Assembly (NCBI GenBank): GCA_023014485.1
Contig: JAJOZX010000197.1
Span: forward strand, 1 to 64,000
Length of the DNA: 64,000 nt
Reading direction: 5' to 3'
DNA from: Bathynomus jamesi
Taxonomy: Eukaryota > Arthropoda > Malacostraca > Isopoda > Cirolanidae
In this document: one piece after another, positions 33,133 through 44,072 of the stretch
Numbering within the stretch: the first letter of the stretch is position 1
Layout of the letters: every line of letters begins with the position of its first letter
Position numbers and translations under genes: made by a program
Notes under the pieces: model-generated
Seen by the model: the letters and a program-made list of their open reading frames with translations, nothing else
What the model was told of the DNA's origin: nothing
Databases searched by the model: none

Positions 33133-33431
33133 CTTCATCAGAATCAGAGGTCCTCAGCTCGGTACCACAAGGAACAGTATTAGCTCCACTACTCTTCATA
33201 ATCATGCTAACTGACATAGATGAGGACGTTATCAGAGACAGCACAGTAACATCCTTTGCCGATGACACAAAGATCAGTAGAAAATAAGAAACCTAGAAGA
33301 TATAGGATCTCTACAGACAGACATGAACAGAATCTACAAGTGGACGGAAGACAACAATATGAAGTTTGACACAGAAATTTCAGCTGTTACGGTACGGAAA
33401 AAGAGAAGACCTAAAATCCATGGAATATTAT

Positions 33432-33984
33432 CAGTGGTGTAGTGCTAAATAAAGAAGTGAGGGAACGCATTTTGAAAGTGTTACTCAGATGCGGGGAGGG
33501 GACAATGGCGAGCGCGGCGAGCCCATACAGCTGGGGGTCCGGGGGCACTGTAAGCCCCCCGGGAAATCTTTTGAAATCTGACCAATTTCAGGGATATTTT
33601 GAGGTCATATGCACTGGATATTAGGATATATTCCAAGGTTGAAGATGCAGTATTTCCAGTGTCATTAGATATATGACATCCAGTACGATCAATAAAAATA
33701 GCTAACAACTGGAATGATTAACTAAAAAAAAGTTAACAACTGTTACGCCGTGGTGACTGTTTCACCAGATCTTTATAGGCTAGCATTGCCTCAGTCGAAG
33801 CTAAAAGAAATGAAACAGTTAATGATTCTTTCTCATATTTCTCCTAGGGGTGGGAATTAAAATTTCATGACGTTAGAGATTTGTAAGTTCGGATTTATTT
33901 GAAATAGTGAGGGAACGCCGTTCCGTCTACCAAAAAAAGTAAGGGAACGCCGTTCCCACGCGTTCCCACAGCACTACACCACTG
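33432..33984. mobile_element. hAT-type MITE, CAGTGGTGTAGTGCT ends
   Basis: Perfect 15-bp inverted ends CAGTGGTGTAGTGCT, with AATATTAT duplicated at 33424-33431 and 33985-33992. The word AGGGAACGC recurs near both ends. No coding. It interrupts the LINE RT. Confidence 0.93.
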
Positions 33985-34498
33985 AATATTATACCCCAAA
34001 TGGACAGGAAATTCAGAGAAATTCTAAAGCAAAAGATTTAGGGGTTGTAATGACTGATGATGCAAAATTTGAAACACAAAATAAGATAGCAGTAAACAGA
34101 GCAAAGAGAGTAACTGGGCAAATACTGAGAACCTTTAAACGAAGGGATAGGAATATAATGATTCCTCTACTGAAAACACTGATCATACCCAAACTGGAAT
34201 ACTGTTCGGTCCTAACATGCCCATATAAAAAGAAGACATTAGACAACTAGAAGGGATTCAGAGAAGCTTCACAGCTAAGATCAATGGGTGCAAAGAACTA
34301 AACTACTGGGAAAGGTTACGCGAATTAAACCTATATTCACTGGAAAGGTGGAGAGAGAGATACACCATTATTTAAACTTGGAAAATAATGAAGAAACTAG
34401 TCCCTAATCTTACTCTGAACCCTGTAACTTCCCAAACAACAGTGGAAAGTAGAAAAGGAAGACTGTGTCGTATTCCCAAATTAAAGGCTAGATAGGGA

Positions 34499-35415
34499 CA
34501 GAGCTGGGCAATAAATACATTGAATATATTTAAATACTAAATACTAAATACATGGGAGAAATGTATTTAAATACTAAATACTAAATACATTTTACGAATG
34601 TATTTAGATACTAAATACAAAATACATCAATTGTATTTAAATACATTTGTAAATACACTTTAAATACATACAAATTTTAACATATGCATTCACTAATTCA
34701 TGTTTTGATAAATTTCTACTTTAGGGGACACGGTGAATTTCGAAATAAATACACCACTCGATAGATCAGACGATTTTAAAAGCTTTTTCATCAATGAATT
34801 TTCCATTGCAAATTGAATTGATTGCAACGAGTTAGTTACACAGGCCCACTTAAGGCAGAGCCGTTTTGTACGATTATTCGGTCAATTTCAAGATATTTTT
34901 TGATGTCTAAAAAAACACTTACCTTCAGATGAGTGTACAGATTCGTTGTAGCATTGCTTGCAGCAGAGACTTCGTGGTTACACAGCAAGCAGGTGCACTT
35001 TACCTTATTACCGTCTTTAGATTTAATTTTAAAGTATTTTCCATCAAACAGAGGGTGCACTAAATTGTTATCTGCAGATATATCACTGTTTGATTCACCG
35101 GATTTGCTTGTTGAAGCCATGAAACGCACACGATAAAGAAATCAACCGCTTTCGACTAAGAGTGGCACACAACTGATTGAACTGACACGTTGAAACATGA
35201 ACCATGCTGTACTACACTGTCGACGCGTCGTACTGTGCTAGTACAGAACGTGTATTAAACCAGTAAAAGTATTTACATTTTATATTTTGAGTATTTAAAT
35301 ACTCATTAAAGTATTTAAATACTATATTTAAATACATGAAAAACAATGTATTTATAAATACAGTTCTAAATACACAAATGTATTTAAATACGTATTTAAA
35401 TACTGCCCAGCTCTG
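34499..35415 (-). mobile_element. deletion derivative of the BED-finger hAT
   Basis: Ends CAGAGCTGGGCA and TGCCCAGCTCTG; GATAGGGA is duplicated at 34491-34498 and 35416-35423. Subterminal arrays of GTATTTAAATAC words fill both ends. The rest matches the ends of the 42766-51969 element in reverse orientation, joined at a single internal deletion point (TATCAAAA then CATGAATTAG). Confidence 0.95.
34923..35120 (-). pseudogene. BED zinc finger exon of hAT transposase
   Basis: The ATG at 35120 opens 66 codons with HPLFDGKYFKIKSKDG and CTCLLCNHEVSAASNATTNL then YTHLK, a BED-type finger (C-x2-C and the H of YTHL). A GTAAGT splice donor follows at the exon end. It differs from the copy at 44146-44343 by about one residue. 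All downstream exons are deleted. If expressed, it could only make a DNA-binding fragment. Confidence 0.85.
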
Positions 35416-35708
35416 GATAGGGAATATCCTTAACCCTGAAAGAAAATAGTTTTGTTGTGAGAGGACCAAAACTGTTTAATCAGCTGCCCAAAGACCTAAG
35501 GAACACGAGTAGTGTTGCAGCGGACATCTTCAAAAGAAGCATAGACGCCTGGCTCAGAACAATCCCCGATGTGCCGGGCGTACCTGGCTATGTGAGGTGG
35601 AGAGTACAAGAAACCAACTCACTACTTCACCAGGCCAACTCGAGAGGAGGGGCGACAAGCTTGACCTTCGTGAACTGAGGAATCATCGCACGGAACATTT
35701 GAAAGGTT

Positions 35709-35714
<6 letters not shown>

Positions 35715-35740
<26 letters not shown>
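35715..35740. repeat. (TA)n microsatellite
   Basis: About 13 TA units next to the left end of the mariner MITE; a second run follows its right end (36308-36338). Confidence 0.95.
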
Positions 35741-35745
35741 CTGTA

Positions 35746-36304
35746 CAGGGCTATTTAAAATGATTCATCCGATTTCAACTGAGAATACTTCCGTACCTAT
35801 CAACCGTGCATCAACTGGGCATACACCACATGAAAGAGGAAATCTTCGACTTTTACAAGATCACCGCGAGAGGGCTCCAAAGTCACGCCGTGGCCTAGCC
35901 TAGCAACAAACAGTCAGTGTGAAAATGGAGTCCGCACAGCAGAAGGCGTTTTGTGTGTTGCAGTTTTCGAGCTGTAAATCGGTAGTCACAGTGCAGCGTG
36001 AGTTTCGTCGACGTTACAGAACAGATCCACCTGGTGCTCAGAGCATCCGTCGGTGGTATCGCAGTTCGAGGATTGTTACTGCCGTAGAGTCAGTGACAAC
36101 GGACAAGCTGGAGCGAGTATGGGAGGAATTCGACTATCGTGTCGACGTTGCTCGTGTAACTAGGGGAAGTCACATAGAGCATTTATGAGGTGAGAGACAA
36201 AATTTGGACAGTTTTTCTTTTGGTTGATGTATCACAAATCACTCTGTATTTGTAACATTAAAAAATATTCTCATTTGAAATCAGGTGAATCATTTGCAAT
36301 AGCC

Positions 36305-36307
<3 letters not shown>
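35746..36307 (+). mobile_element. mariner-type mini-element with fused mini-ORF
   Basis: Ends CAGGGCTATTTAAAATGATT and, from the right, CAGGGCTATTGCAAATGATT are inverted repeats of about 40 bp, with TA at 35744-35745 and 36308-36309. It contains one short frame made from both ends of a transposase. Confidence 0.85.
35925..36188 (+). CDS. fused N- and C-terminal transposase mini-ORF
   Basis: The 87-codon frame from ATG 35925 has no internal stop. Residues 1-45 (KAFCVLQFSSCKSVVTVQRE, then RRYRTDPPGAQSIRRWYRSS) match the N-terminal helix-turn-helix (DUF4817-like) of IS630/mariner transposases. Residues 60-87 (LERVWEEFDYRVDVARVTRG then SHIEHL) are the C-terminal tail. The whole DDE catalytic domain has been deleted in frame. 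Such a product could bind element ends without cutting; whether it is expressed is unknown. Confidence 0.75.
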   Translation: MESAQQKAFCVLQFSSCKSVVTVQREFRRRYRTDPPGAQSIRRWYRSSRIVTAVESVTTDKLERVWEEFDYRVDVARVTRGSHIEHL

Positions 36308-36341
<34 letters not shown>

Positions 36342-37365
36342 ACTTGCCAATGATGCTTCCAGCTGCTTCACCCTGATCTGTTTATCTATTATAATATATA
36401 TATATATATATAAAGAATCGAATTGTTAGAGTTCATATTCTGAATGATTTCTGATCATAGACCATTAGAACTATTAATTAATTTTACCAATTTATGCGCA
36501 ACACGACATAACAAGAACCCAATAGGTAAGAATAATCGCGTCGATTGGTCTAATGTTAATATGCAACAGAGAATAGAATACAAAGACAGAACAGGTCAGT
36601 GAGGTCACCTCTTTAATAATTTAGAAATTTTGCATCTTCCCTGTAGTAATCCTTGCTCAAATGATTCTCACTGTAAACTCATAGATAGGTATTATAGTAA
36701 GATAGTATCCCTGTTAAAAGAAGCAGGAAGCCCCCTGATTAAATCTTACAACTATCATACTAAGATTATGCCTGGATGGAATGATTTGATTGCCCCCCTG
36801 AAGAGGGAATCGAAAGACGCTTACAATTTGTGGTGCTTTCATGGTAGAACCAGATTAGGACCAGTATACATGAATATGTGTAGAAGTAGGGGTCAGTATA
36901 AGGCGGCCATATGGCGATGTAAACAGGAAGAAGAGTCTATTCGAGCATCAAAAACCTGTGAAGCTCGCATAAATAACAATAAAAACAAATTTTGGAAATT
37001 TGATTTGTTAAGAAGCAAACGGGTGTCAAAAGTGTCCTCCCTCCGACAATCGATGGGGTGTCGGGGGAGGATGAAACTGCAAAGCTGTGGAAAAACCACT
37101 ATAATATTCTTAACAGTGTGAGTAGGGGTAATCTTAAGATAGATTGCAGTGAAACGCCTGTGGGAGGGACGAGGGAAAATACTTTGGTTCTGCGTCAGAG
37201 TTAGATGACCTATCGAATGAGCACTTAAAATATGCCAATGACGTAGTATGTCTGAATATATCATTGCTCTTATCAGCCATGCCTGCTCATAGCTATATCC
37301 CTGCAGAGTTCATGAGGGTATATATCTTGCCCCTGGTCAAAAATAAGTGTGAAAAATGCTCTGTA

Positions 37366-37795
37366 TGAATTGGTCCCCAATTAACCCACCCCTAATATCT
37401 CTAGTCTAACTGTAGAGTAGGTTAAGCCTAGCCTTGTAGGGGTCAGCCTAGAGATTCCGGAAATGGTCCAGAGCGGGCAGAGTACATTGAGGTCCACAAT
37501 AGGATTCCTCACCAAATGAGGTTAGGGTAATTTACCTTAGCCTTTGTTAAGCTATGAGTTGATGTTAGGTCTTAGACCACAATGTAGGCCTAATTTAACT
37601 GGACATAATCTGTTATCTCCAAATTGGGGTTCTGAAACACAACCGATCACTTACTGAGTGTTACTAGACAGTCCCTCTTCTCTTTGCTCAATTTTTGAGA
37701 GCGTACTTGCTGGTGAAGATCTTCTTCTGTTTTCAAGCCCCTTCGTTCGCCATGCCGTTCTTCCTTCCAAGTTCCTCCGTTCGCCCGGCTTTTTC
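37366..37795. other. left part of an unclassified insertion in a LINE
   Basis: Sequence between the interrupted LINE and the hAT at 37804. I see no frame of known family. With 38808-39035 it may form one insertion (a possible solo LTR: TATA-like CAGTATATAAATAC at about 38874), but I found no clear TG...CA pair with a target duplication. Confidence 0.35.
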
Positions 37796-37803
37796 CCCCA
37801 CGC

Positions 37804-38799
37804 CAGGGTTGCCAGATTTATTCTAACGAAAATTGCCAAATAGGCATAAAAAAATGGCCAAAAATGGCCAAATGTTTCTAACAAAAAAATGTATTCAGCT
37901 TTTATTGTACTTGAATTTCTGCACAATTTTATGATGGTGTAATTATAAGAAAACATTTACTATCACGAAATAGATTCACCTTGACACAATAAATGATAAT
38001 TGTAATGCTAAATAATACTTACATTAGATTTAACAGTGGTTCTTAACCTTTTTACTACCATGCCCCCTCTAGGAATTGGTCCTTCCCTCCACGCCCCCCT
38101 TCAATCAAAATAACATTCTCAATAACTTCTCAATATTAGCCCATGCTCTCGTTAAGAGAATAACAAATACAATTAGAGAAATTCCTGTTTCTAGGGGGGC
38201 GCGCCCCCCTGGTTAAGAACCACTGCATTAGAAGATTAAAATAACGTATAATTACGTTTTCCAGCATAACCGACAAAAACTGAATCTCAAATTCATGTGT
38301 AATAAATTAATACAAAATAATATAGGAGCATATAATATATCTTATACTTTATTCATATTTAATAAATAAATAAATAAAAATTAAGAAATAAATTATATAT
38401 ACTGTATATATATTAATGGATTTTGAAAATTAAACGCTGTCATATTTTTAAATAAATTATCACATAAAATTATTATAGGGTATGGACGTTATTCTTTATC
38501 ATATAAAATAATAAATTGTTGCGCTTATACGTTAATTATCGTATATCGGGCCACCTTGTATAATGCATTCTGTTTTCATACAAACCTAGAGTTCATCTAC
38601 AGTGGAGCCAAACCAGTGGGTCATAATGAACTTTACTCATTGTGATATGACCGACCGTGGGTCAGCACCTTTTTCAGAAATGGCCAAAATATGGCCAGAT
38701 TTCCAAAAATGGCCAAATCTGTTTTTCTATGGCCAAAGTACTTCAAAAATGGCCAAATTTGTCTAATTTGGCCATGAAATGGCCAATCTGGCAAACCTG
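37804..38799. mobile_element. hAT-type element, CAGGGTTGCCAGA end, GGCCAAAA words
   Basis: Ends CAGGGTTGCCAGA and TCTGGCAAACCTG; CCCCACGC is duplicated exactly at 37796-37803 and 38800-38807. Both subterminal zones are arrays of AATGGCCAAA words. No transposase frame survives. A smaller MITE lies inside. Confidence 0.92.
38034..38225. mobile_element. 192-bp hAT-type MITE nested in 37804-38799
   Basis: CAGTGGTTCTTAACC and its exact complement form the ends. CATTAGAT/CATTAGAA lies near both sides, with 4 extra bases (TTAA) at the left, so the duplication is imperfect. C- and G-rich runs flank a short core. Confidence 0.8.
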
Positions 38800-39600
38800 C
38801 CCCACGCCAGCGTCATTTTTGTTGGTTGGTTGATTAGTAGTGTGTATCATTACTACTAAGCACGCTCTATCACACAGTATATAAATACTAGTGTGGAGAA
38901 TAACTCTGGTGAGCAACCAATTGGTTTCATCCACCCAGTTATTGACATAAAAGGAGTTTAATAATTGTTAGATTAACTACGTACCTACTCAGTGGACCAT
39001 TTTCGTTACCTCCCAACTACCCACATGTATCAGTTTTCCATATATGTATGGAGACATTCTGTCCAACAATAATTACAAGCCTATTGCTGTCGCTTCCTGC
39101 TTCTCGAAACTACTAGAAAAACTCTTGTTACTCCAATTAAATGATTACCTATGGACATCTCCTAATCAGTTTGGTTTTAAAAGGTACCACTCAACTGACC
39201 TATGTATCTATGTACTTAAGGAAACAATATCTAAATATATTGACAGTAATTCAACTATTTATAGCTGTTTCCTAGATATAAGTAAGGAATATCATAGTGA
39301 ACCACAATATTTTATCTAAAAAACTAGAAGACAGGAAGGTTCCCATGTACATATTAAATTTATTGAAATTTTGGTATTCCCACGAATCTTTTACCTTTAG
39401 GTCGGGTAATGTACTATCCAAATGTTTTAGCTCCTCTTGTGGGGTGAGAAAAGGCTCCTTGCTCTCTCCTACGCTGTTTAATGTGTATATTGACGGAGTA
39501 ATTGCTTCACTTAATGAGGCAACAGTGGGATGTTGCATAGATAACACAAGGATAAATAACTTGGTTTATGCCGATGATATGGTGTTAAAAGAGAAAAACT

Positions 39601-40855
39601 AGTGAAAGCTCTCATGAGATATAAGATTCACCCAAACATAATTGAAGTCATAATAGAAATCTATAAGGGGGACAGAACCACAGTGAGGCTAAATGATGAG
39701 CTATGTAAAGACATAGAAGTAAGCAGTGGAATAAGACAAGGATGTACTCTATCAGCAACTCTATTCAAGTTGGTGACATACCAAATTCTGAAGAAGTTGG
39801 ATAACGAAGATATAGGATATAAAGATGATAAATTTAAAATACATACATTATTTTTTCCGGATGATGGATTACAACTATCAATGTCAATAGATGAGACAAG
39901 TGCTAATATCAAGAAAGTAATACAAATAGGGAGGACATATGGCCTAGAGATTAATAAAAGTAAGAGTAAGTTTATGATATTCAACAAAAGAGATGCACCA
40001 GAGCAGATAGAGGGAATTAAAGTGTTAAATTCAGTAAAATATTTGAGCATAACACTTAATGATACACGGAATTGTTTCCAAAAGCAAAAAGAACTAATGC
40101 TACAAAAAGCTCAGAAAATGGCAAATATAACCTACTCAGTAATAGAAAAGAGTTGTAATAAACTGGTTGTGGGAAGGCAGTCTGGAAAGGCTTGGCGCTG
40201 CCATCAATATTATATGGAACAACTATTATAGAACTAAACAAAACAGAAATTCAATAACTACAAAGATATGAGAATGGAGTATACAGAACGATACTATCAG
40301 CAGGAAGAAGTGTGGCTGTGAGTGGTTTGAGGGGAGAAATAGGGGCATCACTGATGAGAACAAAGATAATGAAAGGAAAGCTCAATAGCCTCAACTATGT
40401 AAAAAGTATTTTGAAAAATGACACAGGGCAGGTTGATAGGTGAAATATTCAGAAACGTAAAAGAAGAAACAAAGGGAGGAGGTTGAGGGATACATAAGGA
40501 ACTTAAGATTAAATATAAAATACCTAAAAGACTGCAAAAAAGAGGAACTGGCGAACAAACTACGTAGCTGGGATGTGGACAACTGGTAGAAAGATATGGA
40601 TGGAAAGGAAAGTTTAAAAACATATAAGAAATGGAAAAGAAACATTGGAGATACAGAGGATATATATGATAACACCCCAGCCTCAACCATATTGTACAGA
40701 TGTAGGACAAATAATTTAGAACTTAATGACAGAAATAGACTTATAGGAGGGGACACCAAATGCCCCATGTGTGCATGCGAAAAAGAAGATCTGGAGCATT
40801 TCTTGTTGGACTGTAGTGTCTACAGGAAGGAGAGAGTACAAACAAACAAACAAAC
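39601..40855 (+). pseudogene. second LINE RT, 5-prime truncated
   Basis: Begins abruptly after the YADDMVL of the previous LINE with LMRYKIHPNIIEVIIEIYKG. It continues SSGIRQGCTLSATLFKLVTY and FFPDDGLQLSM, where YADD is expected, so the catalytic box is altered to FPDD. A shifted frame at 40596-40850 ends in CPMCACEKEDLEHFLLDC, a CCHC finger typical of the C-terminus of several non-LTR clades. Frame breaks near 40230 and 40590. Confidence 0.8.
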
Positions 40856-40872
40856 AAACAAAACACTTTATT
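40850..40872. repeat. (CAAA)n microsatellite
   Basis: Five to six CAAA units after the CCHC finger codons. Confidence 0.9.
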
Positions 40873-40939
40873 TCAGACTCAACAGGTACAAACATTATAC
40901 AAGAGGTCCATAGAAGATTAAGAGATAGTTGTCTGGAGC

Positions 40940-42522
40940 TAGGGTTGCCAACCGTCCTTTTTCGTAGATTTTTGTCCTTGTCCTTTCTTGAGTTCGGAAA
41001 GGACGCCATTTGCCTTTTCTGATAACAATCTTGTTCCAAACAACAGTTTTGCAACAAAACTTTTGTTTAAAAGGAAATAATTATAAAGTCTTAAGTCGAG
41101 TAACATTTTATAAGTTTTATCTATTTCTGGAACATCTGCATATTGCGAACGAATTTTCAGTGTGATGAACGCTAAATGGCGTGATGATAGAAACCGATGT
41201 TCGGTTGAACTAGTAAAAAGTGAGCTTTTTGTTTATTTCAATTTAAAGGATAATTGTTTGGGTTTTGCGAAAAAATAAAAAATGATACTCTTTTACTGAA
41301 GTCTGCAAAAATTCAAGAAAAGTATAAATTTAAAAATAAATAAATATCAAGTTACCATAAATTTTGTCAATGCATGACTCAATGGGGCAATATCTGTATA
41401 TCAATAAAAATATTTCCTTTAAAAAATATGCAATAAAAAAGCACGCAGTATAAATTGTAATAAATTATCAGAGCTGGGCACCGCAAACTCAAAATCACTT
41501 CCGCAATCGCAAATCCGCAAACTCAAACCTTACCTTCCGCAACCGCAAATCCGCAAACTGCTTGCCATTTTTTGTGCCGCAAACGCAAATCCGCAAATGC
41601 AAACCATATTTCCAATTTTTACAGTGCTGGGCACTTCCGGAAACACTTCCGCAAACCGCAAATTCCGCAATCGCAATTTTAACTATAAAAAGTATCCAAA
41701 ACATTAAAGAGGTATAAAAAGTTTTTATATCTTTTTAATGTTTAATGTTTTAGCCTTGTTTTTATTAAAAACAAGGCTAAATAATTTATTACAATAAATC
41801 ACTATTGTAGAAGAAATAAAAATACTACATATATTGATATATTATATTGAACAAAAACACCTTCTGCAAGTAAATAGTAAATAAATTAAATAATAAATTT
41901 AATCATTTGAATTTCATAAATTTTGAGACTTAGACACGTTAGAGAAGACTGTACTGTAACTGTAGTAACTGTACACACATTACATTACCCAAGTTAAATT
42001 AAGTTAACACTGTGACTGTACACAACTTGAACTCACTGTACAACTCAACCCCTCTAGCCTCTACAAGTGTACGCCTCTGGCTTTGTCAACAAGTTCAGTC
42101 GTCCTCCTCCAGTAACTGAGCCAAATCCAGTTTTAATAAGTCCATGTTCCCCTTCATGAACACGAGACGTTGGAAGTTGTCAGAGGTCAGGCTGGCCAAT
42201 TGGCGGCCAGTGACAGCAGCGTCACAGCACTAGCGGGCTTGGCCAGTGGCCACGTGGGAAATTTGCGGAAAGATTTGCGTTTGCGGTCTTAGTTCCGCAA
42301 CGCAAATTCACTAATTTGCGATGACTTTGCCGCAAACGCAAATCCGCAAACGAAAAACATACTTCCGCAATTGCGGAATTTGCGGTTTGCGGAAGTGTTT
42401 GCGGAAGTGCCCAGCTCTGTAAATTATAAATAAAATTTTACTTCTTTCCCTGACCCTGTAGACAGTATATTGGAATTGATGTTCTTGTCCTTTATTCAAA
42501 CTTCATGGAGTTGGCAACCCTA
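40940..42522. mobile_element. hAT-type element, TAGGGTTGCCAAC ends
   Basis: Ends TAGGGTTGCCAAC and GTTGGCAACCCTA are perfect inverted repeats, and TCTGGAGC is duplicated at 40932-40939 and 42523-42530. No transposase frame is recognised in it. A second hAT-like element is nested at 41469-42419, leaving about 620 bp for the outer one. Confidence 0.92.
41469..42419. mobile_element. nested hAT-like MITE, GCAAATCCGCAAAC words
   Basis: Ends CAGAGCTGGGCAC and GTGCCCAGCTCTG are inverted repeats; TAAATTAT is duplicated at 41461-41468 and 42420-42427. Both ends carry dense CGCAAATCCGCAAAC-type words in opposite orientation. The terminal CAGAGCTGGGCA is the same as in the BED-finger hAT, although the subterminal words differ. 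Confidence 0.94.
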
Positions 42523-42530
42523 TCTGGAGC

Positions 42531-42757
42531 ACTGACTAAGTAGGCCAGTGAATCACTGTGTATAATGAACATACAATTGCCTACGCCAATGTTTCCAGAT
42601 TTGAGATTTAGAAAATATATCGGAGATCAGTCCACTAACCATAGCTTCTATTATCTTATTGACTTACTCACCAAGCCTAGTGATAAATCTAAATACAAAA
42701 TTGCGATTGACACTGGCACAGTTAGGTACTGTATTGACTACAAGTAAAGGCCATCGA
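42531..42757. other. between insertions, probable LINE sequence
   Basis: An open frame of 60 codons at 42565 has no recognised motif. Position between two TE insertions into LINE sequence suggests it is LINE 3-prime material, but I see no diagnostic motif. Confidence 0.3.
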
Positions 42758-42765
42758 ATTACAGC

Positions 42766-42975
42766 CAGTGCTGGGCAGTATTTAAATACATTTGTATTTA
42801 AATACGTATTTAAATACATTTGTATTTAAATACGTATTTAAATACATTTGTATTTAAATACGTATTTAAATACATTTGTGTATTTAGAACTGTATTTATA
42901 AATACATTGTTTTTTATGTATTTAAATATAGTATTTAAATACTTTAATGAGTATTTAAATACAATGTATTTAAAT
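42766..42975. repeat. subterminal palindromic array of the hAT
   Basis: Three to four direct copies of a 28-bp unit made of TATTTAAATAC and GTATTTAAATAC. The same words occupy 34560-34660, 35290-35400 and 51800-51950 at the other ends of the two copies. Such arrays are the usual place for hAT transposase binding; that role is inferred. Confidence 0.85.
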
Positions 42976-43088
42976 ACTCAAAATATAAAAATGTAAATAC
43001 TTTTATTGGTTTAATACACGTTCTGTACTAGCACAGTACGACGCGTCGACAGTGTAGTACAGCATGGTTCATGTTTCAACGCGTCAGT

Positions 43089-44072
43089 CAGTGTTGCCAA
43101 CTTGGCCTTTTTCAGGCTAGATTTAGCCTATTTTAGCTTCGGCTAGCCTTTTATTTTACTTAATAGCCTATGGCCCTAAATCTGGCAACTTTTTGTTCTA
43201 ATTTAGCCTTAATCTAGCCTCTTTTCATATCAAATTGCGAGCGTACTAAAATGTTTTTTCACGTTGTAGCGTGTCAAAATACGTACAATTACGTCGGAAG
43301 AGTGTCATCTTGTACTGATTTGATAGAAGTGGTTTCAGTCGTTGTTAGTTCTTCTTGTACGTGAATGTGTATTGTATAGTGTAAATTGTTATTATAAATT
43401 CACATATATTTATCATTAGTTCCCCGTCATAGTTTTGAATTGTCGATAAGAGTTTTATTATCTTTGTGGTTGTTTTCCAGCTTTGTTTTCTAAACTAAGT
43501 TAATTAATTAAGTAATAGCCCATTAAACATGTCGAAGCCAGCCTACCAACAGCGATTTAGGAATGAATGGCTTAAAGATGATTTGTGCAAGGATTGGATA
43601 AGAGAACTTCCAGGTGATTCAACCAAAGCATATTGTGCGTATTGCAAAGTTTCCATTCGTGCGAAATATTTTGATATAAAGCAACATGCTGCATCAAAAA
43701 AACATTCTGATATATCTTCCTCACGTAAATCGTTTAGGCCTATTCAGACTGTTTTAATTAATAAAGAGACCTTTTAAATGCAATACTTAGCATTCGAGCT
43801 GGAATTAGAAGAGCTGAAAAGTCTTGTTACTCATACAGTTTACCTCAAAACATAATTCAAAACATAGGGACCAAATTAACTTACGAGAATGCTGACGAAA
43901 CAAAACATGATTCCGATGAGGATTTAAATGATGTTGACACACTATTTTTGTCATAATATAAGTAAAATGTTTAGCCTATTTTTTAACCTATTTTTATTAG
44001 GGTTATAGCCTTTATAGCCTATATTTTCTTCTAATCTAGCCTTACTCTCAGGAGATAATGTTGGCAACACTG
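43089..44072 (+). mobile_element. hAT-like element with zinc-finger mini-gene
   Basis: Ends CAGTGTTGCCAACTTGGCC and, from the right, CAGTGTTGCCAACATTATC. Subterminal zones are rich in TTAGCCT words. The related copy at 34499-35415 lacks this segment at the matching place (near 35170), which shows it is an insertion. The flanking duplication is imperfect (GTCAGT within GCGTCAGT and CTGTCAGT, if the right end is placed at 44079). Confidence 0.8.
43529..43975 (+). pseudogene. zinc-finger protein of a hAT derivative
   Basis: The ATG at 43529 starts 82 codons with FRNEWLKDDLCKDWIRELPG and CAYCKVSIRAKYFDIKQHAA then SKKH, a C-x2-C...H-x5-H finger like that of hAT transposases. After a shift near 43775 an acidic tail (KHDSDEDLNDVDTLFLS) ends at a stop. 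No DDE domain lies between, so it is a finger-plus-tail remnant. Confidence 0.65.

Larger units (their letters stand above)
33132..35690 (+). pseudogene. CR1-like LINE RT 3-prime half, with two insertions
   Basis: PQGTVLAPLLFIIMLTDID and TSFADDTKISRK (33160-33285) are RT blocks with the FADD catalytic box. After the MITE at 33432-33984 the frame continues KDLGVVMTDDAKFETQ, TLIIPKLEYCSVL and RLRELNLYSLERWRERYTII (to about 34380). After the hAT derivative at 34499-35415 it ends FVVRGPKLFNQLPKDLRNTS, then PGVPGYVRW and ETNSLLHQANSR with a stop at 35678. Both insertions carry 8-bp duplications, so the LINE was there first. Several frameshifts are present. Confidence 0.82.
36430..39600 (+). pseudogene. 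LINE endonuclease-RT remnant with a large insertion
   Basis: SDHRPLELLINF (36448) is the end of an endonuclease. KIMPGWNDLIAPLKRESKDA and AYNLWCFHGRTR, then NNNKNKFWKFDLLR are the linker common before RT. LSNEHLKYANDVVCLNISLL and PAEFMRVYILPLVKNK start RT and stop being recognisable near 37365. RT resumes at about 39040 with NNNYKPIAVASCFSKLLEKL, PNQFGFKRYHST, FLDISK, then KGSLLSPTLFNVYIDGV and LVYADDMVL (39560). Many frame breaks. The intervening 37366-39035 is inserted material. Confidence 0.75.

Noticed and set aside
40391..40768. Minus-strand hydrophobic open frames (also 40348-40710)
   Set aside because: Antisense to LINE coding and 3-prime sequence; hydrophobicity comes from complementing Lys/Asn-rich codons.
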